A stretch of 64,000 nt of DNA from Limisphaera sp026417315 (GCF_049537125.1 NZ_JBMVQY010000001.1:434001-498000); one strand, 5' to 3'; numbered from the stretch's first letter, positions 28,040 to 36,450 are shown. Translations and numbers: made by a program. The notes: generated by a model from the sequence alone, not told the origin.

Positions 28040-28699
28040 TCACCGTCCTCCTTGGCGTTCCACAGCGGCGTTCCCTGTAGACAAGCTGTTTGGCTCCTCA
28101 GAATCAGGACTACCCTGGCCCAAGGGAGCTTCACGCATGGTCTCTGCACCAGGAGCCCTCCGGGGAGACTCTTCCGTCCCGCCCTCATGACCGGGAGAGA
28201 TTGTTCCGCTGCCCTTCGAGGACTGCCCTCTGAGGCTCGAGTCCGTGGATACCACGATAAGTTTGATTGCCTCCGCTTCGGCATCACGGAACATGCAGAT
28301 CGCTAGTTTGTTGCCTTCGTCCCGCCATGCCCAAAAGGTGCCGCCAGTCGCCTTTCGTTGCATCCCGGGCCTCCTCTCCATCGTTTCTCGAAGCTGGCTC
28401 CATACACCCTCCTCCCAGCGATACTCGCACGCAAAGCCGTAAAATGTCCCGCTCTCATTCACATCCAAAACGATTTGTCTGGGAAAAAGAGGGTTTGGCA
28501 GCGTCTCCGACCACAGTTTGCCCCCGCTGTGCCCGCTGCGGCCCACAAGGGCGAACTCGGGTGTGACCGGCTGACACCAGCCCGTCTGACCTACGGTCAG
28601 GAACACCACGCTTACCACCCCATGCCAGCACCTTGACCTCGTTAGACAGCTGGCAAGGGCCCCAAAGATAACTCTAGTCCTTTGTGCCCATGTGCTCAT
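28040..28699 (-). CDS. Exported protein downstream of Rhs cassette A; candidate immunity protein
   Basis: This 219-residue product is not a family I recognise. A strong ribosome site (GTGGAGGAAC) sits 6-7 bases before the ATG at 28699 and decides that start over a longer frame. A hydrophobic N-terminal segment ends in VFLTVGQTGWCQP, consistent with a signal peptide. A compact domain follows (YEFACEYRW-like region, GFACEYRWEEGVW). The last ~60 residues are polar and rich in Ser, Gly, Pro and Glu, probably disordered. It begins 23 bp after the stop of Rhs module A, where immunity genes of polymorphic toxins sit. The immunity role is inferred from position only. Confidence 0.6.
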   Translation of the reverse strand: MSTWAQRTRVIFGALASCLTRSRCWHGVVSVVFLTVGQTGWCQPVTPEFALVGRSGHSGGKLWSETLPNPLFPRQIVLDVNESGTFYGFACEYRWEEGVWSQLRETMERRPGMQRKATGGTFWAWRDEGNKLAICMFRDAEAEAIKLIVVSTDSSLRGQSSKGSGTISPGHEGGTEESPRRAPGAETMREAPLGQGSPDSEEPNSLSTGNAAVERQGGR

Positions 28700-28722
28700 T
28701 GCAGTTCCTCCACTTAGCAGAT

Positions 28723-29640
28723 TCACAAACACGTAGGAAACCTCCTCAGGCAAGCTTTTTGGCACTTCTCTTTCTTCTTCCCCTGATTCGCCTCCGGAAA
28801 CATCACGCTGCATGCGCACTTGCAAATGTCCTCCCACTTGCGCTCCTCAATTTTACCGGTTTTCGGATTCGGAGCCCTCCCGATCGCATCGATGCACGCG
28901 CCATACTTCTGGTCGCATTCCTCCGAATCCGCAGCAAGGACAGATGCGCAAAACGATGGCGGATTGCCAGCCCTGACGCATCCAAGGAAACGCAACGTGA
29001 TACTGTGAGGGAGACCCAATCGATTTACAACCAGGATCGGATCATTCCACACAATATGGATCCCAGACACCTGTCCGGCATTCCGCGAAGCGGGATTACG
29101 GCACTGCGCCTCACATCCCAGCTCTGGGAGTGGATCTGTGGTGGTCCAGCGACCCATGTGGAAGGTGTAGGCCCGGTATTCGTAGAGTACCAGCCCCGTT
29201 GCCGGGTCCGCCCGTTTGGTGCTGAAGCGGAAGGGGTTAGAAGCGCCGGCAAGACCGGTGGTGCGGAGGGCTTCGCCGAAGGGGCCGTATTCGTAATGCG
29301 CGGTCTCCGTGCCGGTGCTGGCGTAAACCAATTGCCACACGTTCCCGTTGCCGTCGTACGTGACGAAATGCGTCCCGGACGCTAGACCGCTGGCCAGCCG
29401 CACCCACAGCAGACCGCCCACGCCACCGGCACCGTCCAGCGTCTCGCTCAGGTCCAGGCCCCACACGTAGCTGCGCACCAGCGCGTGGTTCGTAGCGTTC
29501 AACTCTGCAATGTGCCGGCCGAACCAGACCGGGTCACTCACGAATTTCAGGTCCTCCGTCACCACCCAGACTCCGTTGCTCCACCCGGAGTTCGTCCGCC
29601 ATGACCTACGCCGTCCTATGAGCCCTTGACTGAGATCCAC
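28723..29640 (-). CDS. Rhs cassette A: truncated YD-repeat core with Cys-rich C-terminal tip
   Basis: The 305-residue product is the end of an Rhs/YD-repeat protein. Residues ~20-165 are core (YVWGLDLSETLDGAGG, AHYEYGPFGEALRTTG, STKRADPATGLVLYEYRAY). The core-tip border is near DPILVVNRLGL, a degenerate form of the Rhs PxxxxDPxGL motif. The tip (~95 residues) holds about ten Cys, including ICKCAC, and no nuclease or deaminase motif I know. The only start is a GTG 6 bp after the stop of the previous cassette's last gene, with no ribosome site, so it may be expressed only by read-through or not at all. Without the shell-forming core it cannot be a complete Rhs toxin. Confidence 0.7.
   Translation of the reverse strand: MDLSQGLIGRRRSWRTNSGWSNGVWVVTEDLKFVSDPVWFGRHIAELNATNHALVRSYVWGLDLSETLDGAGGVGGLLWVRLASGLASGTHFVTYDGNGNVWQLVYASTGTETAHYEYGPFGEALRTTGLAGASNPFRFSTKRADPATGLVLYEYRAYTFHMGRWTTTDPLPELGCEAQCRNPASRNAGQVSGIHIVWNDPILVVNRLGLPHSITLRFLGCVRAGNPPSFCASVLAADSEECDQKYGACIDAIGRAPNPKTGKIEERKWEDICKCACSVMFPEANQGKKKEKCQKACLRRFPTCL
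29175..29600 (-). repeat. Rhs core repeat, copy A
   Basis: This DNA is nearly identical to copies B (30479-31076), C (33348-33915) and D (35211-35777). Copy A is the shortest and most closely matches D. Similarity ends at the start of the unique tip. Confidence 0.85.
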
Positions 29641-29646
29641 ATGCAG

Positions 29647-29907
29647 CTAGCCTCGCGCAAGGAATTCGATCTCGTCTGCTACGTTCCACCAGGGCTGCAA
29701 AACCCAGACCTCCACACTACCATCTTCAAACCGTAGGAGAACTCCTCCCTCTTGCTCAACATAATAATCCCGCGCACATTTGCTCCGAGGTCTCAATACC
29801 GCTTCCACGACCGCCCGGCGGTTGCCATCCACAAGCACGATGTCCCCCGCACGCATCCTTTGGCCGTTCTTATACTTGAGCGCAAATCTGCGTTGGTGCC
29901 TTTTCAC
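29647..29907 (-). CDS. Small protein overlapping Rhs cassette B; candidate immunity protein
   Basis: The 86-residue product starts with GTG, which overlaps the TGA stop of Rhs module B by 4 bp (GTGA). The overlap implies coupled translation with the toxin-like tip. The protein is soluble, with no signal or membrane segment. It is Arg/Lys-rich at the N-terminus and ends VWVLQPWWNVADEIEFLARG. The pattern of a short beta-rich domain with GGVLLRFEDGSVE is reminiscent of small immunity proteins next to other Rhs tips, from memory; the family is not identified. Position and overlap make an immunity role likely. Confidence 0.65.
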   Translation of the reverse strand: MKRHQRRFALKYKNGQRMRAGDIVLVDGNRRAVVEAVLRPRSKCARDYYVEQEGGVLLRFEDGSVEVWVLQPWWNVADEIEFLARG

Positions 29908-31690
29908 GGCATTGGTCCTCCGCCTACAACCGGCCGCACCGGCTGAATGCCAGGAGGCAAGGTACTCCCAGGGACAGGTGGAGCAAAGTGACGGTCAAGG
30001 AAGCACCGACATTCGGGGTACGGACTCTGCATGACCAAGTACAGGTCTACATGTGGTCCGTCTACCCCATGCCCAGGATTCGGATCCACCTTTCCCATAA
30101 TCGTGCCGACCGGTGGAACGCATGGCAAACAACCCTTGGTCCTGCGTAAACAACGACTGCAGCGCTTGTCGGCTTCTATCACGGCCCTTGCGATCGCATC
30201 TGCCAAGTTTGTTGCCGCGACAACGATATCATGTATCGCTTGCTTACCTTGGGGTGTCTCCAACCACGCCTTGGCTGCCGCGCACGCCACCAGCACCGCG
30301 GCGGCTTCCGCTGTGGCCTTAATCAAGACGGCAATCGGAATTCCTATTACGATTGCCCGTCCGTCCCCGTCCAGTTTGTTGAGTGGATCATTGAGAACGA
30401 AACCATGAAGATTTCTTCCTCCCAACTCCTCGATCGGATCGCGGCTGAGCCACCAGCCCGTGTTGGGCGAGTAAACGCGGTATTCGTAGAGCACCAGGTC
30501 GGTCGAGTTGTCCGTCCGTTTGGTCGAGAACCCAAACGGGTTTTCCTCCGCGATCGGTCCAGTGTGGCGAATCGGCTCCCCAAACGGGCCGTACTCGTAG
30601 TGGGCGGTTTGCGAGCCGTCGGACGCGGCGATCAGGCCGACAATATTCCCGTTGCCGTCGTAGGCGCAGAAGTGCGCGCCCGCGTTTGGGCCGGAATGGT
30701 GGTTCACCCACAGCAAACCGCCCACACCACCGGCGCCGTCCATCGTCTCGCTCAGGTCCAGACCCCAGACGTAGCTCCGGACGAGCGCGAGGTTCGTCGC
30801 GTTCAGCTCTGCAATGTGCCGGCCGAAAAGCACAGGATCACTGACGAACTTCAAGTCCTCCACCACCACCCAAACCCCGTTGCTGAGGACATACGTCGTC
30901 TGCCGCGTCCGGCGCCCCAGCGCATCGTACGCCCAGTCCACCCGACGCCAACTGGCCCGATCCGCCGCCCCGTAGCTCATCACGCGCAACAACCGGTTCT
31001 CCGCGTCCCAACTGTACACCCACCGCCCGTCCCGAACAAGGTTGCCGTCCGCGTCATAGATCAGGGTTTCGGGAGTCTGCGCTACAAAGTCCGACCGCAC
31101 CTCCGACTGTACCCGGTCCGGATTGCCCCGCACCACCCCCAGATTCGTCACCACCACGCACACCCACCGGTCCGGTTGTTCACTACCGCCTCCCCATACC
31201 AGTGCCTCCCCTGCCGCACCACCGGCGCCCATTCGTTGGTCCCCCACCACAGCGTCACCGTCGCATTCGTCGCTGCCTCGCCCGAGACCGCCAGGTACGG
31301 CGGCACCGTCCGACTGGTGTACTGGTTGAGCCGATTGACCGTGTTGGTGCTCCAGTGCAGGCGCTGGCCCCGTTCGTCCCCGCCCCAGGCCCCGGCCGTC
31401 CGGTTCCCAATTGCATCGTACCGGTACTCGAACTGTTGCCCCGCCACCGGGCTGCCATCGGCCCAGTAGCGTCGCCCCGACTGCAACTGCCCGTGGGCGT
31501 CGTAGCTGTACACCCACCAGCTCCCGTCGGCCCAGTCGGCCCGCACCCGCTGGCCCCGTTCGTCGTAGGTCCAGCGCAGCCGGCTGACTAGCCCTGTAGG
31601 CGCTTCTGACTCCTTAAATGCGTCAAGAGCTGCTGCCCTGCGCCTCTGTGTGGCCACAACCGGTGGTCGTGAGCAGGGTAACCTGCGCAT
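29904..31690 (-). pseudogene. Rhs cassette B: longest YD-repeat fragment, frameshifted, with distinct tip
   Basis: Two overlapping minus-strand frames make one Rhs sequence. The upstream part (31148-31690) has YD repeats (LRWTYDERGQRVRADW, YSYDAHGQLQSG, YRYDAIGNRTAG). The second runs from TNLGVVRGNPDRVQ to the end at 29904. Adding one G to the G-run at about 31163-31165 joins them and restores the sequence seen in copy D. The tip after NDPLNKLDGDGR has a hydrophobic Ala-rich helix, then CSRCLRRTKGCLPC, PPVGTI, GPHVDLYLVMQ and ECRCF. From memory this Cys/His pattern occurs in tips of other polymorphic toxins, possibly a metal-binding nuclease; that is an inference. Either truly broken or a homopolymer sequencing error. 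Confidence 0.75.
30479..31076 (-). repeat. Rhs core repeat, copy B
   Basis: The core copy includes an intact segment from VRSDFVAQ through GNLVRDGRW to the tip border. It is the only copy with uninterrupted similarity through this part. Wording differs slightly from A, C and D (for example VNHHSGPNAGAHF). Confidence 0.85.
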
Positions 31691-32148
31691 CCAAAAACGC
31701 GAAATCGGTGAGGCCGAGGCATAATCGAAGAGCGCTCACGACGACCAGAGCGCGCCCTGCGGCGCAGCCCACTGCCTGCCCGCTCCCAATCGACGCCCTT
31801 GATCGCACATCTCTCCGGCGCGAGTCGCCTCGTGCCCCCGTCCCGCTTGTCTCACCGTTTCTGCGTTCGCCTACACTGAGTGCCGTAATAACTGCTCCTT
31901 CCTCGAGTATTCCTACTCCCAGCGACCGCACGCCCCGCCTGCCCTTTCCTGCCCGCGGGCTGCTAACTGAAACCGGCCGGGGGCTCGCTCATCGGACAAC
32001 CCGGAGAGAAGCTTGGAACTCCGGGACGGCCTTCAGCATGTGGCTCTGCACGTTCCGTACTTCACCCCGAAGCCTCAGCGACAAACCTGGTGCGTCAGCT
32101 GCAACTGCCCGCCCACTTTCCAACTACCACTGCCATGTTGCCTCCTCA
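31691..32148. other. Non-coding region between Rhs cassettes B and C
   Basis: About 460 bp between the stop of the lipoprotein-like gene of cassette C and the start of Rhs B similarity. Base composition changes along it, GC-rich near B and AT-rich near C. No gene, terminator or insertion-sequence end was recognised. Confidence 0.45.
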
Positions 32149-32664
32149 TCACCGTTTGTTCGACACTCCCTTGTTCGGCTGTGCTACCCCTCGCCTCAAC
32201 CATTCTTCCGCCTTCCCTCCCACATATTCTTCAAACCATACTTCACGTTTCACGACATCTCCGTCCCTGAGCACTAATAAACCCACCTCCCTAGTGTACC
32301 CGTCGCTCCACTCAAACTGGCAGATGGCCCCGCTGCTGCCTTTTAGTCGTTCCATCTCCTGTGCCTCTATTATAGCCCTTTGCCGAATCATTTGTTCATG
32401 CTTAATAATCTCTTCCGCAAACTCGGAGATCCCTGGCACGCCGCCGAATTGTCTCTGCAGTCGTTCCGCAATATGGCACACATCGGAAATCCTGTCGGCT
32501 ATCAGTGCCATGTGAGTAGCCAGCGTGATGGGATAAATAAATGCATATTCTTTGAACTCCTCCGGATGCTTCCTCTGAAACTCACGCACTGCGGGGTGGT
32601 AGTGCTTGTGAGAGCAGCATCCACATGCCATGAAGAGCCATAGCAATAGCGCCACGAGCTTCAT
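32149..32664 (-). CDS. Predicted lipoprotein overlapping Rhs cassette C; candidate immunity protein
   Basis: The 171-residue product begins MKLVALLLWLFMACGCCSHK, a short hydrophobic signal ending in Cys that suggests lipidation, although the lipobox is not ideal. The mature part is mostly helical and charged (AEEIIKHEQMIRQRAIIEAQ) with a C-terminal beta-like region (EVGLLVLRDGDVVKREVWF). Its ATG overlaps the TGA of the Rhs C tip by 4 bp (ATGA), and a GGAGG ribosome site lies 10 bases upstream. It is clearly AT-richer than the chromosome. An envelope-anchored immunity protein fits the position; the family is unknown. Confidence 0.65.
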   Translation of the reverse strand: MKLVALLLWLFMACGCCSHKHYHPAVREFQRKHPEEFKEYAFIYPITLATHMALIADRISDVCHIAERLQRQFGGVPGISEFAEEIIKHEQMIRQRAIIEAQEMERLKGSSGAICQFEWSDGYTREVGLLVLRDGDVVKREVWFEEYVGGKAEEWLRRGVAQPNKGVSNKR

Positions 32665-33985
32665 TGATTATACCTCCACGGATTATACTTACAAGAACAC
32701 CAATCTTGATCAAGGGCCCGGCAGCGAAATGGTCCTAGCGATTTCACTGCTTTAGTCATGCCCAAACCACCCGCTTCGGCAGTAATGGCATACTCAGCGG
32801 TCGCAACCAGCCTTGGCCCATCGCACTTTGCATTTACGGTAACAGTGAACCTTGCCTCGGCTTTGAGATCCGACACCTCATTGAGAAGCGCTGCCAATAT
32901 CTTTCGCTCCGTCTCATCACTGACCTCCGCCTTGAGCACCTCCTCAATTGCCCTACCCTTCAGAGATTTCCATATGCAATCGCCGAGCAGCTTGGCAAGA
33001 GATTTTGGATTATGCGTTGGTATGAGGGTGTTCGGTTGAAAGGAAAACCCTTGGCACAAGTCAATATCGTATGAATCAGGTTCGCCCGGATTGGGCACGG
33101 ACCCATGTCGGGATCGTTTTGCAACTTCAGCGCATGCAAGCCGCTGATCCAGCCACTTGTCAATTGCGTTGGATAATAAAGATAATCCACAATTGACAAA
33201 TGCACTAATGATCTCAATGCCTTTGAGCCCAGTTGGATCAATTCGATTTAGCGGTGAGTTTCCGACAAACCCATAAAGATTGCTGCGCCCATGTTCCCCT
33301 AACGGGTCTCTATTTGACCACTTTCCCGTGCTGAACGAGTAAACGCGGTGTTCGTAAAGGACGAGGTCGTTGCGTTGTCCGTGCGCTTGGTGGAGAAACG
33401 GAATGGGTTCTCTTTAGACATTGGACCGGTGGTGCGGAGGGGTTCGCCCAAGGGGCCGTATTCGTAATGCGCGGTCTCCGTGCCGGTGCTGGCGGAAACC
33501 AACTGCCACACGTTCCCGTTGCCGTCGTACGTGACGAAATGCGTCCCGGACGCCGGACCGCTGGCCAGCCGCACCCACAGCAGACCGCGCACGCCACCGG
33601 CGCCGTCCAAGGTCTCGCTCAGGTCCAGGCCCCACACGTAGCTGCGCACGAGCGCATGGTTCGTGGCGTTCAGCTCGACCACGTGCCGACCGAACCACAC
33701 CGCATCGCTCACGAATTTCAGGTCTTCCGTCACCACCCAAACCCCGTTGCTCAGCACGTAGCTCGTCTGCCGGATCCGCCGGCCCAGCGCATCGTACGCC
33801 CAGTCCACCCGACGCCAACCGGCCCGATCGCCCGCTCCGTAGCTCATCACACGCACCAACCGGTTCTCCGCGTCCCAACTGTACACCCACCGCCCATCCC
33901 GTACAAGGTTGCCATGCTGTTGTCGCTGAGCGTTCCAGGCGCCCTGCCCGCCAACACTTTGCCCGTGATCTTGGCCACCGCACAT
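32661..33985 (-). pseudogene. Rhs cassette C: frameshifted core with distinct tip
   Basis: Core similarity begins sharply at GNLVRDGRWVYSWDAENRL near 33915; the residues upstream of that have no Rhs similarity. A single base is missing near 33370, in the codons after KRTDNAT. Restoring it opens one frame through LVLYEHRVYS and the exact Rhs border motif PLNRIDPTGL to the stop at 32661. The tip (~200 residues) is unrelated to the other tips: a hydrophobic start (IISAFVNCGLSLL), then a Ser/Ala/Glu-rich domain (EVSDETERKILAALLNEVSD) and a Cys-containing end (WCSCKYNPW). The second half also reads as its own 145-codon frame from GTG 33098. Function of the tip is unknown. Confidence 0.75.
33348..33915 (-). 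repeat. Rhs core repeat, copy C
   Basis: The core copy starts abruptly at the GNLVRDG codons. It carries the single-base deletion near 33370. It is otherwise closely similar to copies A and D. Confidence 0.85.
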
Positions 33986-34262
33986 CAGCTACAGCCAGCC
34001 GCCACGCCCGCCACCTTCCCAATGCCCAGCCAGACGGCGCCCGTCGCATCATCCAACGCCGCTGCCGCCAGCAATAAGGATCCCTACAATGCGCCATGCG
34101 CGCGTTCGCCGAGACAGTCGCGCCCTTCGTCCCAGCGCGCTCCCCTCCACCCAGCTGCCCTCCAGCAGGTCCCCCAAGACGTCACTTTGCCAACCACAAA
34201 CATGCATCTTCTCTCAACCACCCCAAGCTGCTTTGATTGAGACCTCGCTTCACAACAGCGCG

Positions 34263-34619
34263 CTAACCGTGGAACACTTGGTGGACGGCATACAGTCCAC
34301 TAAGCCAAAAAAAGAACCACAACACATGCAGAATCGCTATGACCCCCAAAAGCGTGCCTATCAATGTCTCATTGACCACCTTGCGAAGGATCACCGCCGT
34401 CGCCACCCCGCCCGTGAATGCAGGCAGCGCCCACACGTAAATGAACACAGCTTTTAAATAGCAAGTGATACGTGGCAACTGAAACTCGCCAGCGCTCTTC
34501 AACGTCCACCATGCGTAATTAAATTCCACCCGCGCAATTGCATAGGTGAAAAACGCCATAATTAACGAGCACACGACCATGCTCACCATCAATGGCCAGG
34601 CCTTTGCCCTTATTTCCAT
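34263..34619 (-). CDS. Small integral membrane protein after Rhs cassette D; candidate immunity protein
   Basis: The 118-residue product has three to four hydrophobic segments (LMVSMVVCSLIMAFFTYAIA, YLKAVFIYVWALPAFTGGVA, LIGTLLGVIAILHVLWFFFW). It has no recognisable domain. It starts 16 bp after the Rhs D stop, in the place of the candidate immunity genes of the other cassettes. A membrane-embedded immunity protein would suit a toxin that acts at or crosses the inner membrane, but this is only positional inference. AT-richer than the surrounding chromosome, in line with acquisition by transfer. Confidence 0.6.
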   Translation of the reverse strand: MEIRAKAWPLMVSMVVCSLIMAFFTYAIARVEFNYAWWTLKSAGEFQLPRITCYLKAVFIYVWALPAFTGGVATAVILRKVVNETLIGTLLGVIAILHVLWFFFWLSGLYAVHQVFHG

Positions 34620-34635
34620 ATTTCAGGATTTCCCC

Positions 34636-35673
34636 TCAGCGGCACACCACTTCTTTCTTCCGTCCACTGGGATACTGAAAAAGGCACGTAAGCCACGACT
34701 CAATACACCTCGTACGCACCACTATGGATTTACAACAACAGTCGGATCGTTTACATAGCTCTTTGGCGTGTCTCGATGCAGCTTCCCAAGATGCATTTAA
34801 TAGCCAGAAGAAATCTTCGTCAGGGTCATACGTTCCATCAGGTGCCATACAATCCTTCATAACTTCCTTGTCGGACGAAGGCGCACCAGGAATCCGATGC
34901 CCTTCAGGTATTCTGTCATTCGTATTCTGGCTCCAGCAGCCGACAAAATGTCCAGCCGAACAGGCGTGGTCAAAAACAAACTCGTGCGGATCAGAATACG
35001 GCCCATGGCCGAATGCGACTATAATCTCACATTTGGCAACCTTTATAGTTTTGAGCCCAAGCCGATCGACTTCACATGCTGGCCTGTTTAAACAATACGC
35101 GTAGATAGGCTCTACTTGTGAAGGACGACTGATTAGCCGCAGGCGAGGAACAACTTGGTCCTCAATCGGATCCCTACTAATCCATCTCCCAAGGTTCGGG
35201 TTGTATGTGCGGTATTCGTAGAGTACCAGCCCCATTGCCGGGTCCGCCCGTTTGGTGCTGAAGCGGAAGGGGTTGGAGGGAGCGGCGGGGCCGGTGGTGC
35301 GGAGGGGCTCGCCGAAGGGACCGTATTCGTAATGCGCGGTCTCCGTGCCGGTGCTGGCCGAAACCAATTGCCACACGTTCCCGTTGCCGTCGTAGGTGAC
35401 AAAATGCGCACCCGAGGCCGGACCACCGGCCAGCCGCACCCACAGCAATCCGCCCACGCCACCGGCACCGTCCAGCGTCTCGCTCAAGTCCAGGCCCCAC
35501 ACGTAGCTGCGCACCAGCGCATGGTTCGTCGCGTTCAGCTCCGCAATGTGCCGGCCGAACCAGACCGGATCGCTCACCAATTTCAGGTCCTCCGTCACCA
35601 CCCAAACCCCGTTGCTCAGCATGTAGCTCGTCTGCCGGATGCGCCGGCCCAGCGCATCGTACGCCCAGTCCAC
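34636..35673 (-). CDS. Rhs cassette D: open core segment with Cys-rich tip
   Basis: The 345-codon open part of Rhs module D starts at an internal GTG of the core (DWAYDALGRRIRQ) and runs through the core to ISRDPIEDQ. The tip border is near CEVDRLGLK. The tip (~140 residues) contains AFGHGPYSDPHEF, ACSAGHFVGC, HRIPGAPSSDKEV and a run of Cys near CKRSDCCCKS. It shares no sequence with tips A-C. The upstream core is broken by stop codons, so translation from this GTG is doubtful. Disulfides or metal binding are suggested by the Cys content; no enzyme family is recognised. Confidence 0.65.
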   Translation of the reverse strand: MDWAYDALGRRIRQTSYMLSNGVWVVTEDLKLVSDPVWFGRHIAELNATNHALVRSYVWGLDLSETLDGAGGVGGLLWVRLAGGPASGAHFVTYDGNGNVWQLVSASTGTETAHYEYGPFGEPLRTTGPAAPSNPFRFSTKRADPAMGLVLYEYRTYNPNLGRWISRDPIEDQVVPRLRLISRPSQVEPIYAYCLNRPACEVDRLGLKTIKVAKCEIIVAFGHGPYSDPHEFVFDHACSAGHFVGCWSQNTNDRIPEGHRIPGAPSSDKEVMKDCMAPDGTYDPDEDFFWLLNASWEAASRHAKELCKRSDCCCKSIVVRTRCIESWLTCLFQYPSGRKKEVVCR

Positions 35674-35777
35674 CCGACGCCAACTGGCCCGATCCGCAGC
35701 CCCTTAGCTCATCACCGGCACCGGCCGGTTCTCCGCGTCCCAACTTTACATCAGCCGCGCGTCGCGGACAAGGTTCT
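35211..35777 (-). repeat. Rhs core repeat, copy D
   Basis: The core copy is most similar to A. It carries two in-frame TAC-to-TAA changes, at 35704-35706 and 35746-35748, compared with copies B and C. Confidence 0.85.
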
Positions 35778-36050
35778 CGTCAGCCTTACGAACCAACCCG
35801 GGGGAATTCAGATTTTTCGAACAGCCAGAAAGCGCGGTATGGAGTCCGGGCGTCATCGTCGCGGGAAGGCTATGGGAAAACGGCGTTCCTCCGATACACG
35901 GAGCCGGTGCCCAAAAACTGCAATCTGGCCAGAGGAAAGGCCCATGACTCTACGCCCCAAAGTCCGACCGCACCTCCGGCTGCACCCGGTCCAGATTGCC
36001 CCGCACCACCCCCAGGTTCGTCACCACCACCCACACCCCGCCGATGCGGC
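35674..36050 (-). pseudogene. Degenerate 5' part of Rhs cassette D
   Basis: The frame of Rhs D continues upstream as core but is interrupted by two TAA codons where the other copies have Tyr (VMSY at 35704-35706; WVYSW at 35746-35748). Similarity breaks at about 35780, after ADENLVRDA read backwards. It resumes at about 35945-36045 with TNLGVVRGNLDRVQPEVRSD. About 150 bp of unrelated sequence separates the two parts. No further Rhs core is found upstream, so a complete Rhs gene is not in the window. Confidence 0.75.
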
Positions 36051-36060
36051 GCACACCCGC

Positions 36061-36450
36061 AGATCGCTGGTTTGCACCCTACCCGCGCCGGCAGCGGGCA
36101 GCAGTTTATCAGCCCGACCCCGACAAGCCGCCGAACCGCAGCAAACGCAACCCCTTGGTCCGGGCATCGGGAGCATGAAGGTTTTTCAAGCCCACAGAGC
36201 ACGCACAACACACAGAAGCCAGGAAATGCCGAAGTCATCTTGGAATGCATCCCGGATCCGGCGCGCCCGGGTCCCTGCTCATCCTGGGTTTTCTGTGTAG
36301 TCTGTATATTCTGTGGGCTTTCCGGAGACGTGCTTCGTCGGCTCCTTTCAAGGACGCGTGCAAGCCGCCCGGTGTGTCGCGCAGGCTTCCCAACCTTGCG
36401 GGTTGCCTTTGGACTTGCCAGAGGGTTGCGGGTGCTTCGATGTGTTCCGC
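36061..36450. other. Intergenic region right of the Rhs island
   Basis: About 390 bp between the last Rhs similarity and the reductase-like gene. It contains the inverted repeat at 36188-36320 and otherwise nothing recognisable. Confidence 0.45.
36188..36320. repeat. Imperfect inverted repeat at the Rhs island edge
   Basis: The left arm (36188-36224) and right arm (36281-36320) are imperfect reverse complements. AAGCCCACAGA matches over 11 bp, then a 12-bp mismatched stretch, then CACAGAA and CCAGGA match again. A 56-bp spacer containing CCGGATCCGG lies between. It resembles the CACAGAG-type intergenic palindromes seen in Verrucomicrobiota and Planctomycetota. It could fold as one long hairpin, serve as a bidirectional terminator or be a REP-like element. 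Confidence 0.55.

Noticed and set aside
28040..36050. Insertion sequence or prophage as the origin of the Rhs island
   Set aside because: No transposase, integrase, terminal direct repeats or phage genes were found; only the Rhs cores themselves are repeated.
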